DNA from: Artemia franciscana
Lineage: Eukaryota > Arthropoda > Branchiopoda > Anostraca > Artemiidae
Length of the DNA: 64,000 nt
Assembly: GCF_032884065.1 (NCBI RefSeq)
Contig: NC_088866.1
Coordinates: 51,158,068 to 51,222,067, forward strand
Direction: 5' to 3'
Shown here: positions 1-12,559 of the stretch, piece after piece
How positions within the stretch are numbered: the stretch's first letter is position 1
How the letters are laid out: each line of letters begins with the position of its first letter
The notes under the pieces: generated by a model
The model's input: the letters and a program-made list of their open reading frames with translations, nothing else
Told to the model about the DNA's origin: nothing
Database searches by the model: none
Made by a program: the position numbers and the translations under genes

Positions 1-36
1 AGAGGATGAATGACCAAATACTAACGAAGGATAAAT

Positions 37-1040
37 TAACATATGAAGGACCAAGAAAAGGTTACTAAGAGCGGACATTCAACTCACAACATGCCAAAAT
101 GTATGCCTTAAATGCATATAATGTCCCTACCTTAAATGTATTTATTTATTCAAAGAATATATATATATATCTTCTCTGCTCACTTCAAAGAGCCCAAAAT
201 AGGGCAGTGAAGGCTACTTTTCTTCTCCCTCGACTTTACCCTTCCTCTGATCTTTATAATGATACTGTAATAGCTCCGGTGAATCATATTATAGGTAAAA
301 GTACTCTTTATTTAGCGCATTCTGCGTTTCTAGGTACTCTCCCACCGACCCTGCAGTAATTTTTCTCACGGACAGGCTCAGGTAGGTACTTTTCTTCTTT
401 ACATAATTCTTCTCGACGATTTATTTTACCAAAACGATCTTCTACAGCAGCTCTGAGGTCTCCTGTATATCAATCAATTCTATTATGGAACTCCATCCCT
501 TCGGATGTCCCTCTTTCTTTCTGCAAGGGCATTATTTCGTCGGGTCTTTCCAGTCCAATAATTTTTGTCTCTCTTTTTAATTCTATCCCAATTTGTATGT
601 CACTTCTCTTCTTTTAAAGTCATTTTCAGCTATATGTTAAATCTCCTTCTAAATCTTCTATCTGTTAAATGTCCTTGTCTTGTTCCAGTGTTTTTTTTGT
701 ATATATTTTATAAAAGTGTTTTATTCTTGTTCTCTGTGGTCCATTACAAGCAAAGCTTCTTGGGCCTAGTAACCGGTTTACTTTTGTAATGTTTTTCTTT
801 TAATATTAATAAACTGGTTGATCGATTGATTGATTTAAATTATAGAAGAAAAGAAATTCGACTCTATAACGGATACTATAGCGAGTTACAATCTATAACG
901 AATCCTATAACAAATAACATCTATATCCTAGCAAGAATCCTAGCAAGGTTCAAACATTTTTCTCGAAAAGAGCTTTTAACATATGATGGACCAAGCAACG
1001 TTCCCTAAGAGTGGACATTCAACTCACAGCCTGAAATTTG
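37..1040. repeat. Direct repeat pair flanking a LINE fragment
   Basis: A stretch of about 55 bases at 37-92 (starting taacatatgaaggaccaag) recurs with several differences at 977-1030, in the same orientation. The LINE 3' fragment lies between the two copies. They are too long and too diverged for a target-site duplication, so a pre-existing local duplication or a repeat into which the LINE inserted is more likely. Confidence 0.6.
150..832 (+). mobile_element. LINE (non-LTR retrotransposon) 3' fragment, decayed
   Basis: The plus strand encodes the extreme C-terminal part of a non-LTR reverse transcriptase protein. It begins around 180 (LQRAQNRAVKATFLLPR), which fits the 'LQRLQNRAVR' segment common near the end of CR1/jockey-like ORF2 proteins. 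After a stop at 357-359 the similarity continues in another frame with the 'LLWNSIPSDVPLSF' segment around 480-520, the usual 'WNSLP' block. So at least one frameshift or stop is present. The 3' end carries an AT-rich UTR with AATATTAATAAA and a short tail of TTGATTGATT repeats at 815-835, a known type of LINE 3' terminus. The 5' part is missing. Confidence 0.72.
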
Positions 1041-1238
1041 TGTTTCCCTGCTCTATAATGTAACTAAACTGAACTCGTGTGAGCGGTTTTCGGCCCAGCT
1101 CATAAACAAGATGACATTGTTCTTTTCTAGGTAAGGAAACCAAAATTTGTTTTTTTTCCTAAAATTCTTAGAATAAGCCAAAAAATTACTTCTTTGCAAG
1201 AGATTTACCAAAAACTTAACGAGAAGAGGATAAAATTA

Positions 1239-1244
1239 GATATA

Positions 1245-1304
<60 letters not shown>
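1239..1304. repeat. (AT)n microsatellite
   Basis: Almost pure TA dinucleotide run of about 65 bases. Confidence 0.95.
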
Positions 1305-1310
<6 letters not shown>

Positions 1311-1407
1311 AAATATAGAAAGATATATATATATAATTTTAACCTTTATACCTTATCTTCAATTTATGCTTAGGAGGGCTTAGAAAGTAAAATCAAAAGA
1401 TTTCTGA

Positions 1408-1487
<80 letters not shown>
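1408..1487. repeat. (AT)n microsatellite
   Basis: A second TA run of about 80 bases, 100 bases after the first. The two may be one array split by a unique insert. Confidence 0.95.
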
Positions 1488-1489
<2 letters not shown>

Positions 1490-1490
<1 letters not shown>

Positions 1491-2790
1491 GCATTGCTAA
1501 AAAAAGAAAAAAAAAGTTGAATCCAGCTACACTACCTTTAAATTAACCATTTATTATATTCTATCAAAAATCACAATTACAACAAAGAACCTAAACAAAA
1601 CAGATGTAAAAACAAACGACAAATAAAATATTTTTTACTTCCCCAGAAAACCAACAGGCACACCAAAGTGGAGATTGCTATTTTTTTTATTGCAAAAAAT
1701 AAATTGATCCAAATACCTTTAAGACTGACTATTACATTCCAAATTCGAGGAATTTCAAAAAGTATTATTACTCACTTTAGAAGTTGTAATATGGAGAGGC
1801 GATAATTATAGTGTAAGAAGAAAAGCTCTTTGTGAGCTATATTCGTTCACAAATAAAAAGAATTCTATCGGGTGACGTGTAATCTGGTGGCCAAATAGAA
1901 TCTCAACAACTTATCAAACCCAAATTTCGCTAATTTTGAAAATTAGAAAGCTCAAGGATGACGATGATACACCAAAAACAGTTGCAAGTCAATGAATTAG
2001 ACATGTCCATATTTTCTCTTTCCTATTCTCCAAAATTAGCAACTTTGTTTAAGCAAAGTATAAAAATATACAAAAAATACCCCAGCCCCTGGATGTTATG
2101 ATAATTTAAAACAACGACAAAACAAAGCTAATGATACCTTCTTATCAATCACCGAGTAAAATAATCAACAATAAAGACACTATCCGAGTAAGGACATAAT
2201 TTTCTATTATTATAGAAATAATTAAAATAAATAAATTTATAATAATAATAATGTAGAAAAAGTACAAAAACCCGAAACCGTCAAACATAACTAGCTTCGT
2301 TACTTGTTAATTATAAGGAACACATCCAAGAATTTCGCTCTGTAAGACCTGACAAAAACCGGTTTGCCTCTGTAGTCGATTATGATTTGCTTATTTTGAG
2401 TGAGAAAAACTACGATGTAGGTATATTTTAATTAAATATTTAACATATATAGAGGTGGTTGAAAGTTAAGTTAGGTAAATTATATAAAATGCTTTCTGTG
2501 CTTCCTGCTTTCCATAATTTTTTGGCACAGTTCCAATACTTTTTTTTTCTAAAGTATTATATTTTCCTCATATTTTGTATATTTCATTAGGATTAAACTA
2601 ACTTCACTTCTTGGGTGGGTTCCGTATAATTAACAAGTACCCTAGCTTCACTACATAAAAACATGGTAACATATTATCATTAATAATTATACAGAATAAG
2701 TATTGACAGCACTTAGATAACTACCAATCATTTAAACCAAAAGCTCCCAGCTGGGGACCGATAAAGAATATGTGTGTGAGGGGGGGCGGG
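1490..2790. other. AT-rich non-coding stretch
   Basis: No reading frame, splice-bounded exon or recognisable element was seen on either strand. Short A and T runs are frequent. Confidence 0.6.
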
Positions 2791-2799
2791 GGGAGGGAT

Positions 2800-3290
2800 A
2801 CAGGATTTCAGGCAGTGCTGTTTACAAAGGATTTATAAAAATGTACCGAATACGATACTTATTTTATGTACCATTTCCAGAGAAATCCTGTTGCCCATTC
2901 TAGAGCGGCGGGAGTCTGAAAATAAATTAGTTATTAATTTAAATTAATAAGATACCATATTTTAATTCCTGTTTTGACTGTAATACCAGCAAGTCATGTA
3001 CAAAATGTAAGCAACTTTATGTCATTTCATCTATCTGGGATATATTTCGTACAGAATATCTGGTAGTGATGTTTTGAAAGGATTTATACAAATTTACTGA
3101 ATTTTATGCCCATTAGTAACGTTTCCATTGAGATACTATACTAAGACGGAGAGGGGTACTGAGACAAGATTTGAGGACGAACAGCCTAAGAATATGTTAG
3201 GCCTTTTTATAAAAAATTAATAAGCTTCCATGTTTTAATTTACTTTTTACTTTAATATAAGCGAGTCCTGTGCTAAGTTTAAGCAACACT
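2800..3290. repeat. Diverged tandem duplication of about 240 bp
   Basis: The segment from about 2810 to 3040 is repeated at about 3055 to 3290. Matching landmarks in both are the aaggatttata block, then aataagatacca or aataagcttcca, then the ttactttaata/taagcaac block. The copies differ at perhaps a quarter of positions, so the duplication is old. Confidence 0.6.
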
Positions 3291-4440
3291 TTCAATTTCG
3301 TATATTTGATATTTTTCTAAAAATGAGGTGGAAATCAAAATAATTCCTATAATAGATCCCCCTTTTCCTGTATCTACTTCAAAAAATATAGAAGAGGCTG
3401 GACATTGGAAGAACAAAAATCCTTCTGGGGCCAATTAAAAAGCAGAATGCCATCGAAGAAGGTGGAAAGAGGCAATGAGAAACAAGAAAATTTATGGGAA
3501 AATGTAAAAAATGTTCTTTCGCATTTTGACGCCCTCTCGCAGAAAATACCTTAAAAACTGAAAAAAAACGCAACAAAAACTTGTTTATATGTATTCTTGT
3601 CACGTTTTTACCAATCAAAAAAAAATTCGATACGAAATTTTAGGTAATCTTAATATAGCAGAATTTAAAATAAAGAAAGCAATGAAAGGATAAAGCTCTG
3701 AACAGATTGTGTTAGAGGAGTAGTGTATGCACCTCTGTTGGTATTGGGGGGATTGATGTTGTAACGAGTCGTCATACTGAAATGATGCCACATCACATAA
3801 CTACGAATTGCAATTTTATATTTGTCCCGTGAGGATCCTTGGACTAAAACTTGGGCCTACGAAAAGCTTAAGACTCTGTGGTACCTTAAAATCCTTTTGC
3901 AAGCCTCAGCGCTGACAGAACGTCACAAAGACCGGCCCATTAGGGAATTATCCATTTAGGATTTTTGTGTGTGACATTTTTATCAAATGATCGATTTCTC
4001 AAATCCCCTATTGGCCGTTTCTATCCTCTGGCACGTACGATAATAAGTGTATGTATTGTTTTTAGTTTTGTCAGTAAATCAAGTCAAGTCAGGAGACTAG
4101 CCATCATCAAGAGCTATTGAGAATATTTAGCTTGACTACGAAACATGATCGAAAAGACAATGAAATTTTACATCCCTTTTGTCAGCGAACTTGTCAATCA
4201 AAGAAGGTAGAACCACAGGGAACTTTTCAAGCTAACAAACTGCTCACATAACATATACTTTGAGCTGATTTCTGAGCTCACTGTCCTTTCCTGAACTTTA
4301 AAAAGAAAATTCTGCTCTGTTTAATCCTAAAAACAAAATTGATGATTTCTGATGATACAAGTTTTATTAAAACTGAATATCTTTCTCTCCGATACAAAAC
4401 CAGAAAAGTTGAATGGTTTTTCTAAGATTTTCGAGAAATT
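3291..4440. other. Non-coding stretch
   Basis: Nothing recognisable. Reading frames here are short and show no family motif. Confidence 0.5.
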
Positions 4441-4442
4441 AG

Positions 4443-5440
4443 GTGTCTACTTCTAGTTTTTTGTCATTTATTCAGATCTCCTATCCCAGCTCTACAAGTT
4501 ATGGCAAGACCGCCCAATCAACTCTAGACAGTTTTGCCACACAAACTAAATCTTTCTTTTTTTATAATGGACGAGATAGGGTGATCCTTTATGGTACCAC
4601 ATCGCCTACAAGTTTTGATTTTACGCTTCTAAAAAACTATGAAAAATTTCATATAAGGCCTTTCATTCTAAGCACAAAGAGAATATTTGCAAAACTACCT
4701 GACAAAAATCTAATTACTAGACAATTTCTTGAGTTTTCCTTAAGAATGATTCAAAATTCTCGATTACACACGCGAACGTTAGGTGGCACAAATCTAAAAA
4801 AAAAAAAAAAACTCTTGACGAAAAACCTGCTGGTATTAATAACACACGTTTTATGCTGAAATCCTATTTCAACTTTGATTAACTCCCGAATTAATCTTCC
4901 TCACTTTCTTGGGAGTATCAGACATCTATAAATTAAAATATACAGCATCTACAGGGCAGACAGAGAGGATAAAAACCATACAGAGGGGATTGTGGGGAGG
5001 GGTTAAATTGAAAACGTCAAAACCACGTTATTATTAGAAACAAATATGAAGAATGGTCAACCTCAATGGTCAGATTTGAGAAGGGGCAATTGTATGGAAG
5101 TCAATCATCCCCTGGGTATATGCTTGATAGAGGGCAGCTTTTTTCCCTAGCGGACTTTGGGAATCGATTTTGTCTTTTACAAAACCAAAGGATCTTCAGG
5201 GAGCAGTCAAACAATACTACTAAAACAAAATTAGTATCGATTACTAAAATCCTTTGGCATCAGAAAAGACGAAATCCAGACAAAATTTTTTTCATCAATT
5301 CCATCTTCTATACAAGACTGAAGATTCCTTGGTCACAAATTACATTTCTACCACAAGTAAGCTTGAGCATATTAAACATTGGCTCAGCATTTTAAACAGA
5401 TTGAGAGTTATATCAGTTGAGAGTTATTGGAAGCGGTGAG
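4443..5440 (+). other. Unassigned weak open frames
   Basis: Two plus-strand open frames lie at 4443-4859 (138 codons, starting with GTG rather than ATG) and 5066-5395 (109 codons), with a third overlapping one at 5254-5439. None shows a domain I recognise. They could be eroded remains of a transposon ORF or chance frames. The A10 run at 4798-4810 and the high Lys, Phe and Ser content favour chance or decay. This is not called as a gene. Confidence 0.25.
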
Positions 5441-5464
5441 AGCGTTTTTGTACAGTAGTCGCTC

Positions 5465-5590
5465 TTAGTAGTGAACTGTAAGAAGTAAGAACTGTAGAAT
5501 TAGTAAGGTTGTAAGAACTGTAATTAAGAACTGTAATCAAGCAAGAACTGTAAAATTAGTAAGTCTTAGTAAGAACTGTAAAATTTAGTG
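5465..5590. repeat. Short tandem repeat, unit close to AAGAACTGTAA
   Basis: The word gtaagaactgtaa or a close variant recurs about six times with spacing of 12 to 35 bases. Confidence 0.75.
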
Positions 5591-5929
5591 GCTTACAACT
5601 CAAAGCCTTCGGAATTGGACTGTAGTTGTCCACAATTTGACCATGTCCATTCAATGACCAAATCATTAATTTGGTCATTTATTCTTTGGTCAAATTTCAT
5701 GTCCATTCAAACAGACCATGTCAATTAAAAAAAAGAATGGACATAATTCAAACAAAAACTTACAGCAAGTTCTGATATTTCTAAGCCAACTATCTGGTGG
5801 AAAAATTATGGATAATTTGATGAAAACGAAAGAAAAAAATTAGAGTGAAAAATTGATGACAGAATTATTTTTTTGTTGTTGCAAAAATAGAATTTTAAAT
5901 TAGTTGGGTCGGCTTCAAAAGACTTCCTT

Positions 5930-6965
5930 CCTTCAAAAGAATTTAGAGAACGCACAAAAAATTTATTAATATTTAGTTTTATTACGCTTTTATGAGTCAG
6001 ACAAAAATTTCAGGAGGATGGAGGGAAGGGTTCAAACCATGGCTAAAATTCAGAAAGAACTGATTATTCACAAATTTTTACTTTTTCATCAATAGGTATC
6101 ACCACAGTACGATTCAGGCATTACTTAGAGCAAGAATTCATATTTTTGTTGCTGACTGGGTTAGTGGAAAAAAAAAAAAAAAAAAAAAAAAAATGGCTAA
6201 AGTGGAAAAAAATTTCACTCTAGCATGACGTATAAAAAATCTTCTAACTTTAAAACTTCTACAAACACTAGTAGGACGTGAACTTCAACGCGAATTATGT
6301 TTCTAGTACATTATCATGTGAGCTGAGCTATGTTCACTTTCCCTGCGGGATTTCCGTGATCGGCCAACCAAAGCAAAGATTTAAGATACGCTTTCAGGAC
6401 ATTGGAAATAATTTGAAAAAACCTTAGCTTTTCATTTATAGGACGAATATAACAAAGATTGCATGGTATTAATACTTGGTACTTTTGAACAAATTATTGT
6501 TGATATAATCTTCTAAAACCAATTTCTTCCCATATCAATATTCTGCTTCTGATGCTCAGGCCTAGGGTCGCATCCCATATTCTTTTTTTTTTTTGGGGGG
6601 GGGGACAGAAAAATTTAAAGAGCGCACAAAAAATTTATTTAGATTTATTTTTGTTACGCTTTTATGAGTCAGGCAAACATTTTGGGAGGATGGAGGGGGA
6701 GGGTTCAAAGGCCCTAACCCCATGGATACGGTTTTGCTCAAGCCTGATGTTAAAATTCAGAGAGAATTGAAATCATTCATAAATTTTTGCTTTTTCATCG
6801 ACAGGTATAACCACGGTACGATTCAGTCATTACTTGAAGCAAGAATTCTTATTTTTTTGTTAAAAAACAAATGGCTAAAGTGGAAAAAAATTCACTCTAG
6901 ACGTATACAAAATCTCAAACCTTTAAAACTATTACAAACAACTCAGACTTGCTATAGAGCTGACT
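5930..6965 (+). repeat. Duplicated ~370-bp segment (two copies)
   Basis: Copy 1 is about 5935-6300 and copy 2 about 6595-6965. Both run through the same ordered landmarks: cgcacaaaaaatttatt, cgcttttatgagtcag, aggatggaggg, atttttgctttttcatc, ggtat.accac.gtacgattcag, atggctaaagtggaaaaaaat and ctttaaaact. Copy 2 keeps an extra stretch (6717-6750). An A26 run splits copy 1 near 6172-6193. The frame over copy 2 (6722-6973) is open for 83 codons but has no known motif. Confidence 0.8.
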
Positions 6966-7379
6966 TTAAGTAGTCCCAAACAAGAAAATATAACAAAAGA
7001 AAGTTCTATTCCAGAATATTAAGTTAGTAAATTACTAATGAGAGCAAAATGTATCTTAAGAATGCACTTAAAGCTTTATGATAACTCTTGAGTAGCTGAA
7101 ATTTTACTACAAGAAGTTTCAAATAAAGACATTCAACCTAGGAAAGCGTTAATAAAAATCATAAATTATGGCTTTTTTTTACACGCAGGTGCGATTTATG
7201 AATCAAATTTTCTCCCGAATAAACATTAGTGATACAATGTTAAAAATCATAAAACCTAGACTTGATATGGTTCGTTTGTGAAAAGTTCAGTTGCTGCACT
7301 AGAATGGGTTTCCTTTACAAAAAAGAATAGGCAAGAATTAATCGAAGCTGGAATTCAAGAGCAAAGGGGCCGAAAAACA

Positions 7380-7565
7380 TTATCGCATAAACACTCTATA
7401 AAATGAAGGCAGAATCTCAACTTGAACTGGGGCAGTGGGGACTTTTTCACCGTCAATTGTAAGGTTGCCTTCACTAGTTTGTGGCTCTAAACGAAAGGCT
7501 TTGACTGGTATCATCTCACAGCAAGGTACGTCCACATGGGTTCCACTTTCGAAGCTGGTCAAAAA
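7380..7565 (-). CDS. Sphk: Sphingosine kinase, last coding exon
   Basis: This exon encodes the C-terminal 61 residues and the TAA stop. It starts in phase 0 after a strong acceptor (tttttcag, with the AG at 7566-7567 on the minus strand). It reads FLTSFESGTHVDV, then IPVKAFRLEPQ, then LTIDGEKV, then VQVEILPSFYRVF. The VVAFRLEP block and the following 'VDGE' and 'Q..V.P' blocks are the conserved C5 region that closes the lipid-kinase fold in the SPHK/DAGK-catalytic family. The protein ends 20 residues after VDGE-like IDGE, as usual for short invertebrate forms, with no long tail. The splice to the 11163-11270 exon restores the family order LFQ-FLTSFESGTH. Sphingosine kinases phosphorylate sphingosine with ATP to sphingosine 1-phosphate. 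Confidence 0.92.
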   Translation of the reverse strand, partial: FLTSFESGTHVDVPCCEMIPVKAFRLEPQTSEGNLTIDGEKVPTAPVQVEILPSFYRVFMR

Positions 7566-10500
7566 CTGAAAAAATGGAATAAAAATGAGAATAAATTCTA
7601 ATTGCGGGGTTAATTTTCAAAAATATTTTTTTTTTTTTTTTTTCTGAAAAACAAATTTGGACACTATAGTAGGTCTAGCCGTGCCAAGTATGTGCTTCTT
7701 TTCTTTTCTACTTTTATCTTCCTTTTGAATTTTTGTGATTTTACTTTATTTTTTTGCAGTAGCCTAATATATAGCTACCAATAATAAAAATAGAAGTCAG
7801 GTTTGTCAAGACAAGTCATTGAGCGTTCATTTGGGGAAGGGGAGGCGAAGGAGGGAGAAAATTCATCAAAACAACAACAAAAATTATACAAAAAATATCA
7901 CCTAAACATGTTTACATGTAATATATCATTAGATCAGGTCTTTTTTCACCACTGGATTGACCTTGTAAATTTTCATATCCTATTTTTTTTTGTTTTCATG
8001 TCTGAGTGGTTTAATTAATCCTTTATATAGTTTTTCGTTTATCAAATAATGGAAATTTTTCGTTTACTTATACTTTTCAGTTTGTTTTGTTCAAGGACAA
8101 TAGATTTAATAAAAAATTTAAACTTGACTTTTTTTAGATATTGTCTCGAGTTTCGTTTTTCTATCATATATGAAATATTAGCACACATTCATATTTGCAA
8201 ACAAACAATTATAAATGAAGTAATATTATAAGGTAAAGAGCAAAGAAAAAGTAATTTTCTTTGCTTTGGATTTGTAAATTTGGCTTGTAAATAGTATGTA
8301 CAATGAAGAAAAGAGAATAACATAAGTTGTTTTCACACAACCAAAACACATATCGGCCAGGTCCTCATCATAACTGAGTCCTCAGTTAATAATTATTATT
8401 ATTAACTGAGTCATTATATTATCTGCTTTTTACAATTAAAGCCCCCTTTAGCATCAATATAAAAAGTCATAAAAATTAGGCCCTCATTTACTTCTTACAA
8501 CAGACAAATTTTGACTTTTATTGATAGATTTTATGTTGCCTAGTCTTTTCCAATTGGACATTTTGACATTTCCAAATTATCAGACATTTCCCGTCCATAA
8601 AATAGTAATAATTATCTTTATAGCAACAATTAGCCTCAATAAATAATACTAATACTATATAATAACAATACAAAAAAAAACAACTAATAACTACCTTTAT
8701 AGTAACGATTAGTAATAATTAGCCTCACCAAATAATTAGCTTAAACAAAACCTCTTAGAAAAAAGAAGGTAAAAACATGCTTAGCTTTCTGAGAATCATA
8801 AATTTATGTCTAATATTTGAAATATGTTCCAATTTTCCTTCGAGAGGGGAGGGGAAAGAAGTTAAATAGAACGAGACAAGAAAAACCTATTCTCCTCTTT
8901 CCCTTGCAGACTATTTTTACCTGTTTTGGCACGTATTTTATAACAGGGGTGTCGTCCCTCTGACTCCCCTCCATATATTTTTTTTTCTAGACAGCAAATC
9001 ATGGCATTCTAGCCGGCCTATATTCTTCTTTTCTTCGTGTGACAGGCTCGATATTTTCATAGGTATTTTCGAAGAGCACACTGCCTTTCCATGACGCATA
9101 AATAACAGTTCTATAGGAGAAATCCTATTATTTGACAGAGAAACACATAAAACATTCTCTGTTTATTTCGGTCATATACACAGTGGCTGTCTCAACAGAT
9201 AATCTGGAACTACTGAAGACGGTCATTGCGTATGTGACGGAAATATCCAGAAGTTTTTTGTGCGTGTCTCAACGTCAAATAAAACAATTTTTCCTATTGA
9301 ACTGCTATTCATTAGATAGTGTTGTCTTGTTCATGGGAAATCAAACTTAGAGGGCTTTCCGAGTTTAATATCTCCCATATTTTGAGTCGCCTTTCCCCAA
9401 TCCAACGTCCCTGAACTGATGTGAAATTCATAGGTAATTTCTACAATGAAAAAATAAGAGTGGTCTAACTTTAGAAAAGTTGGTATTAGGGCCTATTCAC
9501 AATAAGATCTAACAAATACCAACAGTTGACTAGAACTAATTTGGGCCAATCAAATCTTTCCTGGAATTTTCTGATTGCCAGAAAAATTCTGATTGGTGTG
9601 TAGTGCTCGATATCAGTAAAATGCTATTGTAAATGCGGTATCGCTTGTTTTTCCCCAGCCTGTTCGAGGAACATGAACTTTTCTTTAGTTCATTCAGGGG
9701 TTTTTTCAAGGACGCCCATAAGGAAAGACAAAGAGGGTGTTACCAGCACATTTAATGGTTCAAAACTTAACAGTTCCCCGCTAGAAGAATATATACAAAA
9801 GTACAAAAATGTCACAAAATGCTTTCATAGCATATTTATTGTCGTACTTTGTCTCCTTCCGCTGGAAAAATGATTTGATAAACACCCCCCCCCCCCTTCC
9901 TTTAGATAACACCAAAGTTTAATTTGCCACGATAAGTTACTGAGATATTTGCTTTGATAAGCGCATTCTTTTATAATGACTTAACAAAATTTCTTTTGCC
10001 ATATCATGTTTCCTTTTTTGACCCGCGCCTTGCTGTACTTTTGATTTTAGAAGTAAAGAAATGAAATAAGCATCCATCATTGGAAATCCAAACCGCATAT
10101 TTTTTTTGAAAAAAATCGAAAAAAACACCCCCCCACCGGCCAGATTTTAGACAATAATTTTTGCCCATCCCTACATTTTCATGAAATGAAACCCCAACTA
10201 CAATCAGTAAATCAATTGGTGAGCAGATGGGTCAGCGCTCCCACGCTATATTTAAAAAATAATCCCTTTTTTGGGGCATCTTCATCGAAAAAATACCTTT
10301 TATTTTGGTATTTTAACTGACAAACGACACATTTACAACCTTGGATATTGAAAAACGCACCTCCCCAAAAATTTTAGATTGACGCGACTGCTTAAAAAGA
10401 GGGGGGAGGTCATGACTTGAGAAGAAAATATATACATCTAAATAATTGAATTTTTGTATCAATTCCAAATACAAGAGGTTCATTAAGTTTAAGATTATGT

Positions 10501-11162
10501 GCCTAAGAAAATTTGCCTAATTTTGGAAAAGGGGGGGGGGATAAGCCCCAAAAATAGGGATATATTGTTGTGACTCGGCAATATTTTCTTTTTTTTACAT
10601 GTAATTTTTTTTGTTAGGTTTTTGACACGAATACATATTGGAGAATATCTTTGGATAAATTCCATTAATTTCGTTCAATAAGAAAAAAGATAGAGTCTGG
10701 AAAGGAATATTATATGCATATAATACAGAAGTTTTCCATCTCACCTAAAACGCATATTTTTAGTGGGTATATTATACTTATATACTTGACCAAAACGGGG
10801 AATGGGTATCGAGGCACCACACAGGGTGCCTCGATTTAAACGATTAAACGATTTTTCTTAAGCAAATGGTTGCGCTGCAACGCAATATAAGTTAAAAAAG
10901 GTTTGAATTTTAAAACATAGAGTAGATCCTGTCTAGGTTCTGTACCAATGTTCAAGTTTCTAATCCTCTACTATTTCTCTGCCATTTCCCGAGGATAAAT
11001 TGTTGGGTGAAAATACAATTAATGTCAACTAAAGGGTTATATCATGCCCGAATCACCAATTCCTATTTTCAAGTTCTTAATCTTCGATTTTTTTTTTACA
11101 GTTTCTCTAAGACATATTATCCTGTCGTAACACGGTAAGAGTTAAAAAGCTGAAATTCAAAC
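7566..11162. other. Intron of sphingosine kinase: AT-rich, no gene seen
   Basis: The 3.6 kb contains only short frames without motifs. It has a small hairpin at about 8370-8412 (actgagt / actcagt arms around a TAA/ATT spacer), C and G homopolymers near 9887, 10129 and 10532, and several short A or T runs. No mobile element could be identified with confidence. Confidence 0.6.
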
Positions 11163-11270
11163 CTGAAATAGCTGTCCCCTGGAAGCATCACCCCGTATCA
11201 GAAGCAAATAAATAAGTCCGTCATCCATCTTTGATTTTGGAGCAAACATGTTGTCCGTTCCAATGAACCT
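11163..11270 (-). CDS. Sphk: Sphingosine kinase, internal exon (FAPK..DDGLIYLL)
   Basis: A 36-codon exon, phase 0 at both ends. The acceptor is ttttgcag (AG at 11271-11272) and the donor GT is at 11161-11162. It reads RFIGTDNMFAPKSKMDDGL, then IYLLLIRGDASRGQLFQ. This matches the family block 'SH.....FAP.....DG..YL..IR...SR.QLL..L'. The preceding conserved exon (13737) ends in phase 1, whereas this one starts in phase 0. About a dozen family residues (the stretch after W..VEG) are also absent between them. A micro-exon therefore probably lies in the 11271-13736 intron and was not found. Confidence 0.9.
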
Positions 11271-11569
11271 CTGCAAAACAGCATACACAAGAACAAAATC
11301 ACCTTAAATGAAATGGAAGAAGAATTAAAATAATATGAGAAAAACCCCCATTAGTGTAATAAAAATAAATTGTACGATCTGTCCATAGCTAAAAATCAAT
11401 GTCAATAATTTTTTTGTTCGACAGAATCAGCTAAATTTAGTAAAAACTGTATAAAATTAAACTATAATTAACCTAGGAGGGTTTATCCCCTTAGTGTTTT
11501 TCAATAAAAAAAAACCAGGGTTACAAACACGTGTCAAGGTTTGTACAAGAGACTTATAAAAGTTTTCGT

Positions 11570-12260
11570 TTAAACTATTGTGGAATGCGGAATACTTTTT
11601 TTCATGCAGAGCAGTTCCTCGAGTTTGTGGTGCCCAAGGAAAAAATTAATCATATTGCCTCCGTCCCCACTCAAATATAAGCAAAAAAAAACCGAATAAA
11701 AGTGAAAATTTTGATCAAAGGGGGTAACCTCCAAGCAGCCGTGCTCCCCAGTTGCAGGGTTCAAGGCAGCTGCCCCGGTCGACCCCCCACCTTCAAACGG
11801 TCCTTTTCCATCGAAAGATTAGTCAAGTTACCCTCCAAGGGCAGGCAAATTCAACGTCTTATTTGGGTGCAAGACTACACGCTTCGACATGGTTTTTGAC
11901 TAATGCAAGTGTAGGAGACAGGCAATGGCGCAATGGATACTCAATCACGGCTTACAATGGACTTTATTTAAGACAATGGACACTCGGAAATTCGGAATGG
12001 ACTTGGAATATCAACCAAAATATCTACAATCTTGTCTTTCGAATACACCTGAGTATACAACCTAAAATAAGGCAGTTGGCCAAATACCAACAGATTGCTT
12101 TCTTTAATGAAAAGGTTCAGTCTAGTATCAGTGACAATCTTCTGTGAGAACAACTGCAATAGTTCTCCGATGTAGCTTTCACCCCTTAGAATACCCATTA
12201 GTCGGGGCATCAAGACAGTCCCAAAACTCATCTGGAACGACTTGAGAGCATCCAAGATCC
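11570..12260. other. Unassigned overlapping open frames on both strands
   Basis: Two plus-strand frames (11702-11899, 11752-12147) and one minus-strand frame (12255-11968, 95 codons, TTG first codon) are open together. GC content is above that of the surroundings. The minus frame has a plausible globular composition (SFGTVLMPRLMGILRG and LFIKESNLLVFGQLPY), but I cannot assign a family. It sits directly next to repeat family B, so a mobile-element origin is likely. Confidence 0.3.
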
Positions 12261-12295
12261 GATAAATTGGAGAGACCCTAGCCCTACCATAGACC

Positions 12296-12545
12296 TACGA
12301 TAGCCCAACCACCTTTAAAACCAAAGATTGATGTGGGGGTGAATTACTGTCTTCGAGTACAACTTTAGGGGTTGACAACTTTAGTAGTAAGGTACCCAAT
12401 GAAGCCAGAAATAGGCCGATGCCAATTATGAGACATAAAGGGAGTTATAAGCAACAGTCGACTGTAAGCTCATAATCATCTTCAGCAATAAGGGGTTCGC
12501 AACTTTTACTAGTTGGCGTACCTATTATTTACAATGTACATACAA
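12296..12545 (+). repeat. Dispersed repeat family B, copy 1
   Basis: Shares an ordered set of landmarks with copies at 13240-13560 (same strand) and 16150-16700 (opposite strand). These are tttagtagtaaggtac, gaaataggccgatgcc, agcaacagtcg.ctgt, ataatcatcttcagcaat, gaggggtt.gcaactttt and agttgg.gtacct. No coding potential was seen. Confidence 0.75.
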
Positions 12546-12559
12546 TGAATATAAAAATA

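Noticed and set aside
6030..6050. ggttcaaacc-like words resembling a tRNA B box (also near 6705)
   Set aside because: No A box at the right distance and no cloverleaf. It occurs in the duplicated segment by descent.
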